Part shown: piece after piece, positions 26,826 through 40,289 of the stretch
Layout: each line of letters begins with the position of its first letter
How positions within the stretch are numbered: the stretch's first letter is position 1
Assembly: GCA_964036295.1 (NCBI GenBank)
Contig: OZ038463.1
Span: forward strand, 28,879,069 to 28,943,068
From: Plumapathes pennacea
Taxonomy: Eukaryota; Cnidaria; Anthozoa; Antipatharia; Myriopathidae
Length of the DNA stretch: 64,000 bases
Direction of reading: 5' to 3'
Position numbers and translations under genes: made by a program
Notes under the pieces: model-generated
What the model saw: only the letters and a program-made list of their open reading frames with translations
What the model was told of the DNA's origin: nothing
The model's database searches: none

Positions 26826-28112
26826 TCACACAGAATATCTTTGGGAAGGCGAGGCCGGAAAGATATTGTGCTGTATTTTGGCTAAAACTAAGAGCAAAAA
26901 AACATCCATTTGTAGGGCTATTTCTTTAAATTTCTGACATAGGGACATTCCGTTTGCTAGAGTATGGTTTTCAGGGCTCTCTGTCTTAAACAGGGTATAT
27001 AATTTACACTGTTCAGCGTCATAAACATGGTCCTCTTTCACCCTAAAGGCGTTTCCGGCCTGTCTTGAATAGAACAAAATTTGTGTCGCTAGTGTACTTG
27101 GGCCAGGGTGGTATACTGTACACATGAAGCTGCGAACGGACGATTGAAATCGTTAGGTACTGCTTTAAGACAAACTGCCCACTAATATTGTGCTTAAATA
27201 AAATTTTCTACAATAAACAGGCTATCAGTTGCAACTGCTTGAGTTGCTTCATAACACTGCAAAGGTCACTTTCACTGTCCATAAACAAGAAAGTCGTGAC
27301 TTACTTTCTGCATTCAGTGATCAAAATCAAATACTCTGTTGCACTAGTAGAGTTCCTTTAGGAAATTTGTTAATACTCAGAATATTGGATCAGAACTGTC
27401 TCACCTTTTGTTAAAACAAAAGACCTTTCACCGAATCAGAACAAATGTCGACAACCAACCTTTGTCGGCATAAACAATGTACAGCAGTGCAGTTTCACAT
27501 TTCGATTGCAAAACGGGAAACGATTTCTAAGGGTGTTTGGTTGTTTTCAATTTGTTTCCTATAAAGGAACTGAGTATGTTCGTGGGGGAAAGTCGGCTCA
27601 GATTTTACGAGCAAGCGGCTTAACTGTTTATTTGTGACGCAGTCGGAAACTCGCGCCGTGTGCAGCTGGTGGCATTTTCTTTCCGAAACTGAGAAATAGT
27701 TCCTGAGGCCACAGCTAATATTTTGTACTACCAATTGTCAGCTTTAACCGCTAATTGCTGAATTCTCCTGTGTCCAATCCAATGAAAACATTTTATCGGT
27801 TGTGCGCAATTGTTTGTTGTTCATATAACAACTGGCAGCATCCCGTTTGTATTGTTGCTACTTTTCTAGCAACAAAGCTACTTGTTACATTCCTTCTGTA
27901 GGGAACTCAGTTACATGTGCAGGTGTCTGTATTACAGCTAACTATAAACAAAGCGGCCTGGAAATACAAAGAGTTGCGATAAGATGTGTTGCGTGACGAA
28001 TCTCTTCGAACTAATATTTAGCGATACACAAGAAACAAAATCAAACCTTGCTTTCCGCTCGTCCAGAAAATCATAAATTTGTCCTTGTGATTCCCATGAA
28101 GTATAACATATG
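26826..28112 (-). pseudogene. Faint ependymin-like remnant, unit 1
   Basis: On the minus strand, 28045-28112 reads CYTSWESQGQIYDFLDERKA, and 26826-27125 contains NAFRVKEDHVYDAEQCKLY and NGMSLCQKF after an acceptor-like TTCGCAG. The order and cysteine/aromatic pattern recall the N-terminal half of ependymin-related proteins. No signal peptide and no C-terminal half were found, and changes between copies are not clearly synonymous. It may be a broken gene duplicated with the block, or coincidence. Confidence 0.22.
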
Positions 28113-31100
28113 ACAATAGATTGGCGAGCTATTGGTTCAAGAATAGGCCAGAAGATGTTGATGTGCTTTATGACACTTATCTGAAAACAAACACGAGTCC
28201 ACCGTCGCTCCACCGTGTCCTAATCCTGTGCTTTCTTTCGAGTTCAATTCAGAGTAAGCGAAGTTTTAATCTGGAAGTTACTAAATATACTACGGCAAAG
28301 AAACTATTAGAAACGTTTGTGTTTCAATTGAAAACAGTATTATTTTACTTGAGCACCGGGGCGTTTGGTATGAATTACAAGGGTGAAATTCCTTCACGTT
28401 CAGAAGATTAACGTGGATGCCAGTGAGCTCGCGGCGTGAGTTGGGTCGAGACCAGAATAAACTAAAATGGAAAGTAGGGACAAGAGCGGATTTCCCAAGA
28501 GAGACTTCCAGTTTCTCACAAGAAAAATATCACACAGTATAGAGAACTTGTCTTTTGAAGCCTTGTTAAAACAAAACCTGAATAAACTATAAATTATCAT
28601 TACAACACTCATACACTTGCTTCTTAAAGGTTGAGCGACTCTGCATTTGAGGTTAGGAGCGAAAGGGCCGGTCAGCCAGCAAGAAAAGAGTAATGCGTGA
28701 CTTATGTTTTGATGCTCATAAATCGATTTTGACAGTTTTACTTCGAACACTTATTCCTAATCAGAGGCCACGATTAATCGAGCCTTCGCTTCAATACTTA
28801 TCTGTTTTTTTTTAGCTGTGTCTTTGTATTCGCCGAAGCAGCTCGTGATTTTGAACTTTTCCTCATGGCCCAGCATAAAAAGCAATCATGTTTCAAAATA
28901 TATTTTAATGCGTAATCATTTTTGCTGGTAAAGAAACTACTTTTGACAAATTAAAGTGCGGAATATTTCTTCAGAGTGGTATCGGGAGTACTAGTTGATT
29001 TGGCTTTACTACGCTCTTGGACATCTAGACAAGTTTTGCAAAATTAGCGCAAGTAAATCAAGGGCTGATGTGAAGGGTCATCCCGACCGATTATGTATTC
29101 CCAATTTCCTTTGATCTCGAACATTAATGCATACCTCTGTGATTAAAACAAAGGTTTTTAGCTTCATGTTGCGAGATTTATCTCTTAATGTAATAGAGTT
29201 GTCCGTGTTTAAAAGCATGAATGTCATCGTGATCTTCTAGAAAGACTCGGGGACATGCTTGCCCGAAAAATTTGAAGTGATAAATTCTACTCCACATACC
29301 GCAAGACAAATGATTACAAGCTCCTGGCAGGAGGTATTTCAATTACATAAATTGGTGGAGCACATTTCTCAGCAGTTGAGAGTTAATTAGGTGGTGCTGT
29401 GTGAAGTAGAGTGCCTAATAAAAGTATCTTCAAGCCTCTAGGACTGCGCCGTTTAAATCCGGAACGTTTAGGTTCCGTACTCATATTGACGTTTATACGC
29501 AAAACATGATTGAATTAATTCGAAACCAAAACGTTCCGATTTCATTACAAATCAAAAAATATTTGAATCCGGAATTTAAATTGAAAACATTGTATCCGGA
29601 TACTAGACATCCGAATCACTCATTTATGAATCCGGAAACTTTTGCTCTAGTATAAAGGAAGTCTAACTACATCCCGAGTACGATTTCAGCTTTATACTAC
29701 GTCGCAAAGGCGGCAAGCTTCGTAAATATAAACGCCGCAAAATAAATCCTAAGAAAGCCTGTGGGGTTTGACTGGATAAACATGTGCCAGTTTGTAAGGT
29801 TGCTAAAACACTGTAGGAGTCGTTAGATTATGTTTTCGAAGCATTTCCACAATTGCGACAAGTGAATAATATTCTTTCAACATTCAGCCGTACTAGTCTA
29901 TAAAAAACATGAAAGGCTTGTTCAAGATCATTCAAGTTCTAGACTTAAACATGAGTAATAGGTGACATTTTGCTAACAGCAACTAGAATTCGATATCGAG
30001 TGTTCTCTCTGGAGATATCTGAATGAGTTTGACATTCTCAATAGTGTGCTACTGTACATTACAGATTCCACCTTGTCGATTGCAAATTCAGGCATTACTA
30101 AGTAATTTTTAAAATGTCAAAGCTTCACTGGCAGATATATCGTGTTCAGACTATGAACTTTTGAGCTGAGGAAATTATGAATTGCGTTGATTGACAGGCA
30201 TTGTTGAAAGCGAAACTTTCATCTTAAGCGCGGCTTAATCTGGCGGTATCAAATATTTCCTGTTGAGTCTATCAAGTCAAATCATGCAAAGGCAAAACAT
30301 CCCAGAAGCTGGTATAACATGATACTGTAGCTTGTTTTGCCATCATTACGTTTGACTCTGTCCTTTCTTTTATATGAGTTGGGAAAATTGATAAAGCAAT
30401 TTATAGGATAGAATTTAATATGATGTAATATAATCATGTTTTGCTTCGTAAAAAGAGGGTCTTCCTTAAACTCTATCAGCTTGAAACTCTCTCTCAAGCG
30501 AGGAACAACAGAGGCGCCAGATAAATGGTTGCTAGATAGCACTACATCCACCAGAGGCGCAAAGTTTTATTGCATAATCGTCTTAATTCCAGGTAAATTA
30601 GATATCCGTAAAATAATGGGCAACAATGGGAAATTACCGTATGGAGATATTGTTCTTGTGTCATTTAGAAAATTGAAAGTTATTTTTGTTTAATTCCACG
30701 AAAAGTGTCCAAACACCCTTATACTAGTTAAAATTACACGAGTCGGTTATCACCGATTTTGATGATTTAGAAGATGTGCTTTAATGCACCCCCCCACGAG
30801 TTAAGGGTTAAATGATAAACATCTGTCAGACTGTGAAAGTGCACAAACTTTGCAGGAATCATTAGATTGTATTTTTGAAGCGCTTCGACGACTGCGACGA
30901 GTGAAAAAATAACAGAATATTCCTTCAAAGTTCGGTCGTGTAAGCTTAAAACAAAAATATGATAAGCATGTTTAAGGTCATTCGACTTCTTGCCAACTGC
31001 AACTGAGGTCCGATATCGAGTGTTCTATGAGGAGATATCTGAATCAGTTTAACATTCTCAAAGTGTCCTACTGTACATTACAGGTTTCACCTTGATACAG

Positions 31101-31309
31101 TCTATATATGAAAGAGCATATATATATATTGCAAATTCAAGCAATGTTGAGCAATTTTTAAATGAAAAAGCTGCACTGTCAGTTATTTCTTGTTCAGACT
31201 ATCAACATTTACTCAGCTGATCAAACTATGGATTGCGTTGATTGACAAGTAATGTTGAAAGCGAATCCTTACTCTCGTAGTACCAGATATTTCCTGTTGA
31301 GATTGTAAA

Positions 31310-32590
31310 GTCAAATCATGCAAAGGCAGGTTCCTTCCAGAAACTGGCATGACATGATACTTTAGCTTGTTTCGCCATCAATACTCTGGACCCTGTTGTT
31401 TCTATTTTTGAGTTGGTAAAAATTGTCGAAATAAGTTGTAGAATAAATGTTTTGGTGTCTAATAGGATCCTATTTTACTTCATAAAAGGAAGTGGTCTTC
31501 CTGAAAATCTATCAGCTGGGAAATCACTCTCAAGCGAGGTACAACAAAGGCGCTATTTAACTGTGAGATTAGCACTGTACATTCACCAGAAGTACAACGT
31601 TATATCGCATAATCCTCGTGGTTCCAGGTACGCTAGATGTCCATGAAATAATAGTCAACAGCTCTATAGGTGCATCTTCGACTTATACGCCGTCAGATAT
31701 CGAGTTTGAATCCCCTTTTACCTGAACGTGTTTGCTGCGGCACGTAGCGTGAGCTGATCACTAACTCGATTTGAGTAGCATCTACCAAAACATCGCACGT
31801 CTCATACTTGTCACATTAAACATGTTATGTTAGAACCACCATATCAATAAGCTGTGCGTGGCGACTCTAAACTTCAAAGGAAAACTCTAAATTTCGTTAC
31901 CTGCAGAATTCCACACTTACCGGATCCTTCTTTCAAACCTCGAAATGCTATAAAAACTTTAGGAAGTTATTGCCTTTCTGTGTTCTATTTATAGTTGTGA
32001 AGGAGGTTTCATTTGCAGCATTCTCATTGGATCTTGGAAATAATACATATTCATCTTCATTTTCACTTTCGAGTAGTTCGCAGAGGCACGACTGTGGCAC
32101 TGTAGAGAGCACGAGAAGCTGGCTCATTTTATTTGTTTTGCGAGTTGTAAAGAAACGTCGAAAGCGTGTGTTGCGGTTGGTATTAAGATTTTCTACATTA
32201 ACTTGTCAGAGATGTTCCTTATTATTTCACGGACACCTAAGTATACCTGGAGCCACGACGATTGTGCGATAAAACGTTGTACTTCTGGTGGATGTACAAT
32301 GCTAATCTCACAGTCATATAACTAGCGCCTCTGTTGTACCTTGTTTAAGAGTGAGTTCCAAGCTGATAGATTTTTAGGAAGAACCCCTCTTTTTATGAAG
32401 CAAAACAGAATTCTATTACACCACTAAACATTCTATTCTACAATTTACTTCGACAATTTTCCCCAAATCAAATGATAGAAACAACAAAGTCCAGAGGCGA
32501 AACAAGTTAAAGTATCAAGTTATGCCAGTTTTCTGGAAGGTTTTGTCATGCCAATTTCTTTTTTCAAACCTAGAAAGAATCTAGCATTTG
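31310..32590. repeat. Large inverted repeat (foldback) in unit 2
   Basis: The left arm, about 31310-31640 (AACTGGCATGACATGATACT, GTACAACAAAGGCGC, TTCACCAGAAGTACAACGTT), is matched in inverse by about 32225-32590 (AACGTTGTACTTCTGG, TAGCGCCTCTGTTGTACC, AAAGTATCAAGTTATGCCAG). A spacer of about 585 bp separates them. Unit 1 has the same structure at about 21960-23310 with a shortened right arm. Confidence 0.7.
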
Positions 32591-34166
32591 ACAAGTAGCA
32601 CTGCTAACTAGTACTTAAGAAATTTTCGCTGTAGATTCCAGCATTGCACGCAAAAAGTCTGTACCAGAAAAAGAAGCACTATTTTTGTGATTTATTTTAA
32701 TTTCCTGGTTTAACTATGTAAGGCGATCATGCATGAGTAACACCGAAGATGTTTTAGATGCGTAGGGGAAGATGTAAGTGTTTTTGGTTGCCTTACTAGC
32801 TCAAAATGTGAAATAATACGTGCGTTATCATTGTAAAATAGGAGTTTAATAGGAATATTCGTCCTCTTGTTTCTTGGAGAGTTTTGTGAGTTATCTTTCG
32901 GTGTTACAGTGAAAAGCCTTGCATCAAGATCTTCAAGGAAATGGCGAAATATTTTCAATCACAAACATATTGTGTTGGTACAAGAATTGCTTTGCTTTTC
33001 TGGGTCATATAGTTATGATGAAGGTTTGAAATGCAACATTCTCATTGGATCTTAGAAATGATACATATTCAATTCATTTTTACTTTCAAATGATTCGCAG
33101 AGACACGACTGTGGCACTGTGGAGAACACGAGAAGCTGGCTCACTTTCTTCTCTTTGCAACTATTAGAAAAACATCGAAAGCGTGTGCTACGGTAGGTGT
33201 TAAGAATTTCTATTTTATCTAGGCATCACAATAAAAGAAAAGAAGAAAAGAAAGGAAAAGAAATATAAAAAAATATGGTGCAGTTTCAGTCAATGCTTAG
33301 CTAAAAGTTCTGGCCTCACATAAATTAAAGTCATCTCAAGTGACTTGCGACACTTACGACTGCTTGGTTCAGGATACGAAGGGGTTGATAATTTGATCTT
33401 TGCATACCTTCGCTTGACTTGCCTGCGGCTACCGGCTGTTGTTGTTATAGATATTCGCCTCAGCAGTCGACTGTATTTCTAACAAGTTTTGTCGCTTGAA
33501 AACGCGACAGATGCTGGGATTCAAGTTTAGTGTGGCAAGTGTCCGCACACACCATAAGAATTATTGAATAAGAAATCTCTGGACTAGAGCTAGACTCCCC
33601 AGAGTGATCAATTTCAGTTTTCTCTTTCAGTTTCTCACCTAAATAGATATTATACAGTATAGGAGACTTGACTTTTGACACGTTGCTCAAATGAAGGGCC
33701 TGTTTTATTTCACAGCTATTACCGCGGTTTTGATGAATTCACGGTTGTTTGACGAGCGTATGTTAAAGCTGAAAAACCCAGCCGGGAGCGACTTCAGCTT
33801 ATCGAAATGGTATCGTTTGATTATGTTTGCTTTCCTTCGCTTAGTTTTAACCAGCTGGACGAAGAAGAATGCGAAGGTGAATAAAATGAACAAAAAACGG
33901 AAGAGTGCAAGTATACGTCAACAAAAATCTCACGTTTCATACTTTGAAACTCAGCCAATAAAAGAAAGGCTTCCACGCCGCTTGCACGTGAACATTATCC
34001 AATCAAAGTATAGCATTTTTGCTTATACGTCAATCAAACTTCAAAATCCTAAAGGGGGGACTTCTTTTACTAATTGTCATGATACCTCCGCTGTGGTTTT
34101 CGGGTGAAAACAATTATATGCTGGGCCTAAGGGCCATCACGGTGAATTTAAGAACGCAACGCCTAA

Positions 34167-34433
34167 AGGTGAAGTAATACGGGCAACATTTTCAGTGCAA
34201 CTTGTCGTGCAACAATGTTGCGTTGCAAGTTGCACCGTAATGTTGCGCGTATTACCACCGTGTTGCAAGTTGCAGCAACATGTTGCACGAAGTAGAACCC
34301 ACTTCTACTTCGTGCAACATGTTGCTGCAACTTGCAACACGGTGGTAATACGCGCAACATTACGGTGCAACTTGCAACGCAACATTGTTGCACGACAAGT
34401 TGCACTGAAAATGTTGCCCGTATTACTTCACCT
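34167..34433. mobile_element. 267-bp near-perfect palindrome (Harbinger-type MITE)
   Basis: The two halves are inverted copies for almost the entire length; only a few central bases differ. The ends are AGGTGAAGTAATACG, with TAA on each side (34164-34166, 34434-34436). The homologous site in the other unit (near 24910) has one TAA and no element. A 3-bp TAA/TTA target duplication is typical of PIF/Harbinger. The interior repeats GTTGCA/TGCAAC motifs. Confidence 0.82.
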
Positions 34434-36323
34434 TAAGGGCCCAGCATAAAAAGCAATCATGTTTCAAAATATATTTTAATGCGTAATCATTTTTGCTGGT
34501 AAAGAAACTACTTTTGACACAAAGTGCGGAATACTTCTTCAGAATGGTATCGGGAGTACTAGTTGATTTGGCTTTACTACGCTCTTGGACATCTAGACAT
34601 GTTTGGCAAAATTAGCGCAAGTAAATCAAGGGCTGATGTGAAGAGTCATCCCGACCGATTATTTATTCCCAATTTCTTTTGATCTCGAACATTAATGCAT
34701 AACTCTATGATTAAAACAAAAGTTTTTTAGCTGCATAATGTGAGATTAATCTCTTAATGTAATAGAGTTGTCCGTGTTTAAAAGCATGAATGTCATCGTG
34801 ATCTTCTAGAAAGACTCAGGGACATGCTTGCCCGGAAAATTTGAAGTAATAAATTCTACTCCACACACCGCGAGACAAATGATTACAAGCTCCTGGCAGG
34901 AGGTATTTCAATTACATAAATTGGTGGAGCGCATTTCTCAGCAGTTGAGAGGTAATTAGGTTGTGCTGTTGTGAAGTAGAGTGCCTAATAAAAGTATCTT
35001 CTAGCCTCTAGGACTGCGCCGTTTAAATCCGGAACGTTTAGGTCCCATACTCATATTGTCGTTTATACGCAAAACATGATTGAGTTCGAAATCAAAACTT
35101 TCCGATTTCATTACAATTTAAAAACTTTTGAATCCGCAATCTAATTTGGAAACATTGTATCCGAATGATAGACATCTGAATCACTCACTTATGAATCCGG
35201 AAACTTTTGCTCTAGTATAAACTTAGTGTAAGATACATACCGAGTTCGATTTCAGCTTTATACTACGTCGCAAAGGCGGCAAGCTTCGTAAATATAAACG
35301 CCGCAAAATAAATCCCAAGAAAGCCTGTGCATGGGGTTTGACTGGATAAACATGTGCCAGTCTATAAGGTTGCTAAAACACTGTAGGAGTCGTTAGATTA
35401 TGCTTCGAAGCACTTGCACAATATTAATAATATTCTTTCAACATTCGGCCGTATTAGTCTAAAATAAAAACATGATAGGCTTGTTCAAGATCATTTGACT
35501 TCTAGACTTAAACATGAGTAATAGGTGACATTTTGCCAACAGCAGCTGGAATCCGATATCGAGTGTTCTCTGTGGAGATATCTGAATGAGTTTGACATTC
35601 TCAATAGTGTGCTACTGTACATTCCAGATTCCACCTTGTCGATTGCAAACTAAGGCATTAGGGTCCGGTCGCACTAGAAAGTTTAGTCAATAATAACTCA
35701 GCATCTAGAGCAATACGACGGCTTCTTCAATGTTTGGTAGTACTTGCTGATATGTATTTCTGGTGACAAGCACTGTTTGCACTTCAAATGATGCCAATAT
35801 CGATATTAACGTCATTAAAGATACGAGTGCGACCGGAGCCTTACTAAGCAACTAATTTTTAAAATGTCAAAGCTTCACTGCCAGATATATCATGTTCAGA
35901 CTATCAAGTTTTGAGCTGAGGAAACTATGAGTTGACAGGCAATGTTGGGAAAGGAAAATCTCGCAGTATCAAATATTTACTGTTGAGTCTATCAAGTCAA
36001 ATCATGCAATAGCAAAACATCCCAGAAGCTGGTATAACATGATACTGTAGCTTGTTTTGCCATCAATATGCTTGACCCTGCTCTTTCTGTTATATGAGTT
36101 GGGAAAAAAGCAAGCTATAGGATAGAATTTAATATGGTGCAATAGAATCCTGGTTTACTTCGTAACAAGACTAGACTTGCCAGTACACTCCTGGCAATAT
36201 TGTTGTATGGTGCGAACAGTACACCGGCTTTTGATTCCACTGCATTTTTATTGACAATGCTACGAAACTGTACCACATATAGCTCTGTCGCTATTACATT
36301 AGTGTCGACCAAAGTTTCTGTGT

Positions 36324-38167
36324 TCACACAGAATATCTTTGGGAAGGCGAGGCCGAAAAGATATTGTGCTGTATTTTGGCTAAAACTAAGAGCAAAAAAA
36401 CATCCATTTGTAGGGCTATTTCTTTAAATTTCTGACATAGGGACATTCCGTTTGCTAGAGTATGGTTTTCAGGGCTCTCTGTCTTAAACAGGGTATATAA
36501 TTTACACTGTTCAGCGTCATAAACATGGTCCTCTTTCACCCTAAAGGCGTTTCCGGCCTGTCTTGAATAGAACAAAATTTGTGTCGCTAGTGTACTTGGG
36601 CCAGGGTGGTATACTGTACACATGAAGCTGCGAACGGACGATTGAAATCGTTAGGTACTGCTTTAAGACAAACTGCCCACTAATATTGTGCTTAAATAAA
36701 ATTTTCTACAATAAACAGGCTATCAGTTGCAACTGCTTGAGTTGCTTCATAACACTGCAAAGGTCACTTTCACTGTCCATAAACAAGAAAGTCGTGACTT
36801 ACTTTCTGCATTCAGTGATCAAAATCAAATACTCTGTTGCACTAGTAGAGTTCCTTTAGGAAATTTGTTAATACTCAGAATATTGGATCAGAACTGTCTC
36901 ACCTTTTGTTAAAACAAAAGACCTTTCACCGAATCAGAACAAATGTCGACAACCAACCTTTGTCGGCATAAACAATGTACAGCAGTGCAGTTTCACATTT
37001 CGATTGCAAAACGGGAAACGATTTCTAAGGGTGTTTGGTTGTTTTCAATTTGTTTCCTATAAAGGAACTGAGTATGTTCGTGGGGGAAAGTCGGCTCAGA
37101 TTTTACGAGCAAGCGGCTTAACTGTTTATTTGTGACGCAGTCGGAAACTCGCGCCGTGTGCAGCTGGTGGCATTTTCTTTCCGAAACTGAGAAATAATTC
37201 CTGAGGCCACAGCTAATATTTTGTACTACCAATTGTCAGCTTTAACCGCTAATTGCTGAATTCTCCTGTGTCCAATCCAATGAAAACATTTTATCGGTTG
37301 TGCGCAATTGTTTGTTGTTCATATAGAGTGATTTCAATAAACCCGTGAAACAGTTTTTATTAGTGAGGGTGTACTAGTATCTAATAGAGGGTATTTGTCT
37401 ATATATCTTTGATTCGAAACAAAATGATATTGGGAAATTGAATATCCGAAGTGGCCGCGATCCGACAGCTAGCAAGTATTAATGTCCGCGTCGATACAAA
37501 TATGTTGAAGGCATATCTACGGAACGTCACTAAAAACATGCGAGTCGACGTCATCTCAAGGCAATTTCTTGTCCTTTCACCGACCAAATGCCAGTAGTGT
37601 ATGCAGGCTCATTAGTTTTGCAAATTTCGCGGAAAATGACAATTCTAGGCTCCTCTCGCACAGCTCAACACGCCAATCAAGTGCCCACATTGTTTCCTAA
37701 CATTAGATGGGCAAGAGTCTAGTTTACTGTGAGCTTGTGTAGGGGTTTTTGAAAAGAATTTCCGGTGGCAAATAAACATAGTCCATTGCCGTATAGTCTG
37801 ACATCTACTTGGAGTATGTACGTGTCTCTAATAGTCTCTAATAGTCTAGTATCTGTTTCACGGGTTTATTGAAATCACTCTAACAACTGGCAGCATCCCG
37901 TTTGTATTGTTGCTACTTTTCTAGCAACAAAGCTACTTGTTACATTCCTTCTGTAGGGAACTCAGTTACATGTGCAGGTGTCTGTATTACAGCTAACTAT
38001 AAACAAAGCGGCCTGGAAATACAAAGAGTTGCGATAAGATGTGTTGCGTGACGAATCTCTTCGAACTAATATTTAGCGATACACAAGAAACAAAATCAAA
38101 CCTTGCTTTCCGCTCGTCCAGAAAATCATAAATTTGTCCTTGTGATTCCCATGAAGTATAACATATG
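36324..38167 (-). pseudogene. Faint ependymin-like remnant, unit 2
   Basis: The same two segments as in unit 1, at 38100-38167 and 36324-36623, nearly identical in sequence. The 555-bp MITE (37326-37880) lies between them. Same uncertainty as for unit 1. Confidence 0.22.
37326..37880. mobile_element. TA-flanked 555-bp MITE, present in one duplication unit only
   Basis: Perfect 28-bp inverted ends start GAGTGATTTCAATAAACCCG. TA flanks both sides, and the sister copies at about 27829 and 41659 have the uninterrupted CATATAACAACTGG. This identifies the target TA and the exact insertion, so it is a Tc1/mariner-type element inserted after the duplication. No transposase. Confidence 0.85.
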
Positions 38168-40289
38168 ACAATAGATTGGCGAGCTATTGGTTCAAGAATA
38201 GGCCAGAAGATGTTGATGTGCTTTATGACACTTATCTGAAAACAAACACGAGTCCACCGTCGCTCCACCGTGTCCTAATCCTGTGCTTTCTTTCGAGTTC
38301 AATTCAGAGTAAGCGAAGTTTTAATCTGGAAGTTACTAAATATACTACGGCAAAGAAACTATTAGAAACGTTTGTGTTTCAATTGAAAACAGTATTATTT
38401 TACTTGAGCACCGGGGCGTTTGGTATGAATTACAAGGGTGAAATTCCTTCACGTTCAGAAGATTAACGTGGATGCCAGTGAGCTCGCGGCGTGAGTTGGG
38501 TCGAGACCAGAATAAACTAAAATGGAAAGTAGGGACAAGAGCGGATTTCCCAAGAGAGACTTCCAGTTTCTCACAAGAAAAATATCACACAGTATAGAGA
38601 ACTTGTCTTTTGAAGCCTTGTTAAAACAAAACCTGAATAAACTATAAATTATCATTACAACACTCATACACTTGCTTCTTAAAGGTTGAGCGACTCTGCA
38701 TTTGAGGTTAGGAGCGAAAGGGCCGGTCAGCCAGCAAGAAAAGAGTAATGCGTGACTTATGTTTTGATGCTCATAAATCGATTTTGACAGTTTTACTTCG
38801 AACACTTATTCCTAATCAGAGGCCACGATTAATCGAGCCTTCGCTTCAATACTTATCTGTTTTTTTTTAGCTGTGTCTTTGTATTCGCCGAAGCAGCTCG
38901 TGATTTTGAACTTATCCTCATGGCCCAGCATAAAAAGCAATCATGTTTCAAAATATATTTTAATGCGTAATCATTTTTGCTGGTAAAGAAACTACTTTTG
39001 ACAAATTAAAGTGCGGAATATTTCTTCAGAGTGGTATCGGGAGTACTAGTTGATTTGGCTTTACTACGCTCTTGGACATCTAGACAAGTTTTGCAAAATT
39101 AGCGCAAGTAAATCAAGGGCTGATGTGAAGGGTCATCCCGACCGATTATGTATTCCCAATTTCCTTTGATCTCGAACATTAATGCATACCTCTGTGATTA
39201 AAACAAAGGTTTTTAGCTTCATGTTGCGAGATTTATCTCTTAATGTAATAGAGTTGTCCGTGTTTAAAAGCATGAATGTCATCGTGATCTTCTAGAAAGA
39301 CTCGGGGACATGCTTGCCCGAAAAATTTGAAGTGATAAATTCTACTCCACATACCGCAAGACAAATGATTACAAGCTCCTGGCAGGAGGTATTTCAATTA
39401 CATAAATTGGTGGAGCACATTTCTCAGCAGTTGAGAGTTAATTAGGTGGTGCTGTGTGAAGTAGAGTGCCTAATAGAAGTATCTTCAAGCCTCTAGGACT
39501 GCGCCGTTTAAATCCGGAACGTTTAGGTTCCGTACTCATATTGGCGTTTATACGCAAAACATGACTGAATTAATTCGAAACCAAAACGTTCCGATTTCAT
39601 TACAAATCAAAAAATATTTGAATCCGGAATTTAAATTGAAAACATTGTATCCGGATACTAGACATCCGAATCACTCATTTATGAATCCGGAAACTTTTGC
39701 TCTAGTATAAAGGAAGTCTAACTACATCCCGAGTACGATTTCAGCTTTATACTACGTCGCAAAGGCGGCAAGCTTCGTAAATATAAACGCCGCAAAATAT
39801 ATCCTAAGAAAGCCTGTGGGGTTTGACTGGATAAACATGTGCCAGTTTGTAAGGTTGCTAAAACACTGTAGGAGTCGTTAGATTATGTTTTCGAAGCATT
39901 TCCACAATTGCGACAAGTGAATAATATTCTTTCAACATTCAGCCGTACTAGTCTATAAAAAACATGAAAGGCTTGTTCAAGATCATTCAAGTTCTAGACT
40001 TAAACATGAGTAATAGGTGACATTTTGCTAACAGCAACTAGAATTCGATATCGAGTGTTCTCTCTGTAGATATCTGAATGAGTTTGACATTCTCAATAGT
40101 GTGCTACTGTACATTACAGATTCCACCTTGTCGATTGCAAATTCAGGCATTACTAAGTAATTTTTAAAATGTCAAAGCTTCACTGGCAGATATATCGTGT
40201 TCAGACTATGAACTTTTGAGCTGAGAAAACTATGAATTGCGTTGATTGACAGGCATTGTTGAAAGCAAAACCTTCATCCTCAGCGCGGC

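Larger units (their letters stand above)
21010..30715. repeat. Segmental duplication unit 1 (about 9.7 kb)
   Basis: It runs from the right margin of the LINE to about 30715. Unit 2 repeats the same order of segments: 21830-24918 matches 31180-34439, 24919-28866 matches 34440-38931, and 28867-30240 matches 38932-40300. Unit 1 has a foldback insertion (21445) and a local 270-bp tandem duplication (about 22230-22500 against 22505-22760) missing from unit 2. Short ORFs on both strands are shared with the other units. Confidence 0.88.

Noticed and set aside
28400-28750. 116-codon minus-strand frame present in three units
   Set aside because: The same DNA occurs as a non-coding dispersed repeat at 15690-16170 and 52500-52920 with stops in the equivalent frame.
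24919-28866. Helitron interpretation of the block that starts with GGCCCAGCATAA
   Set aside because: No TC start, no CTRR end with the usual hairpin spacing, and no A/T target rule could be shown.
34163-34449. Two 80-codon cysteine-rich frames, one on each strand, with the same sequence
   Set aside because: They are mirror readings of the palindromic MITE.
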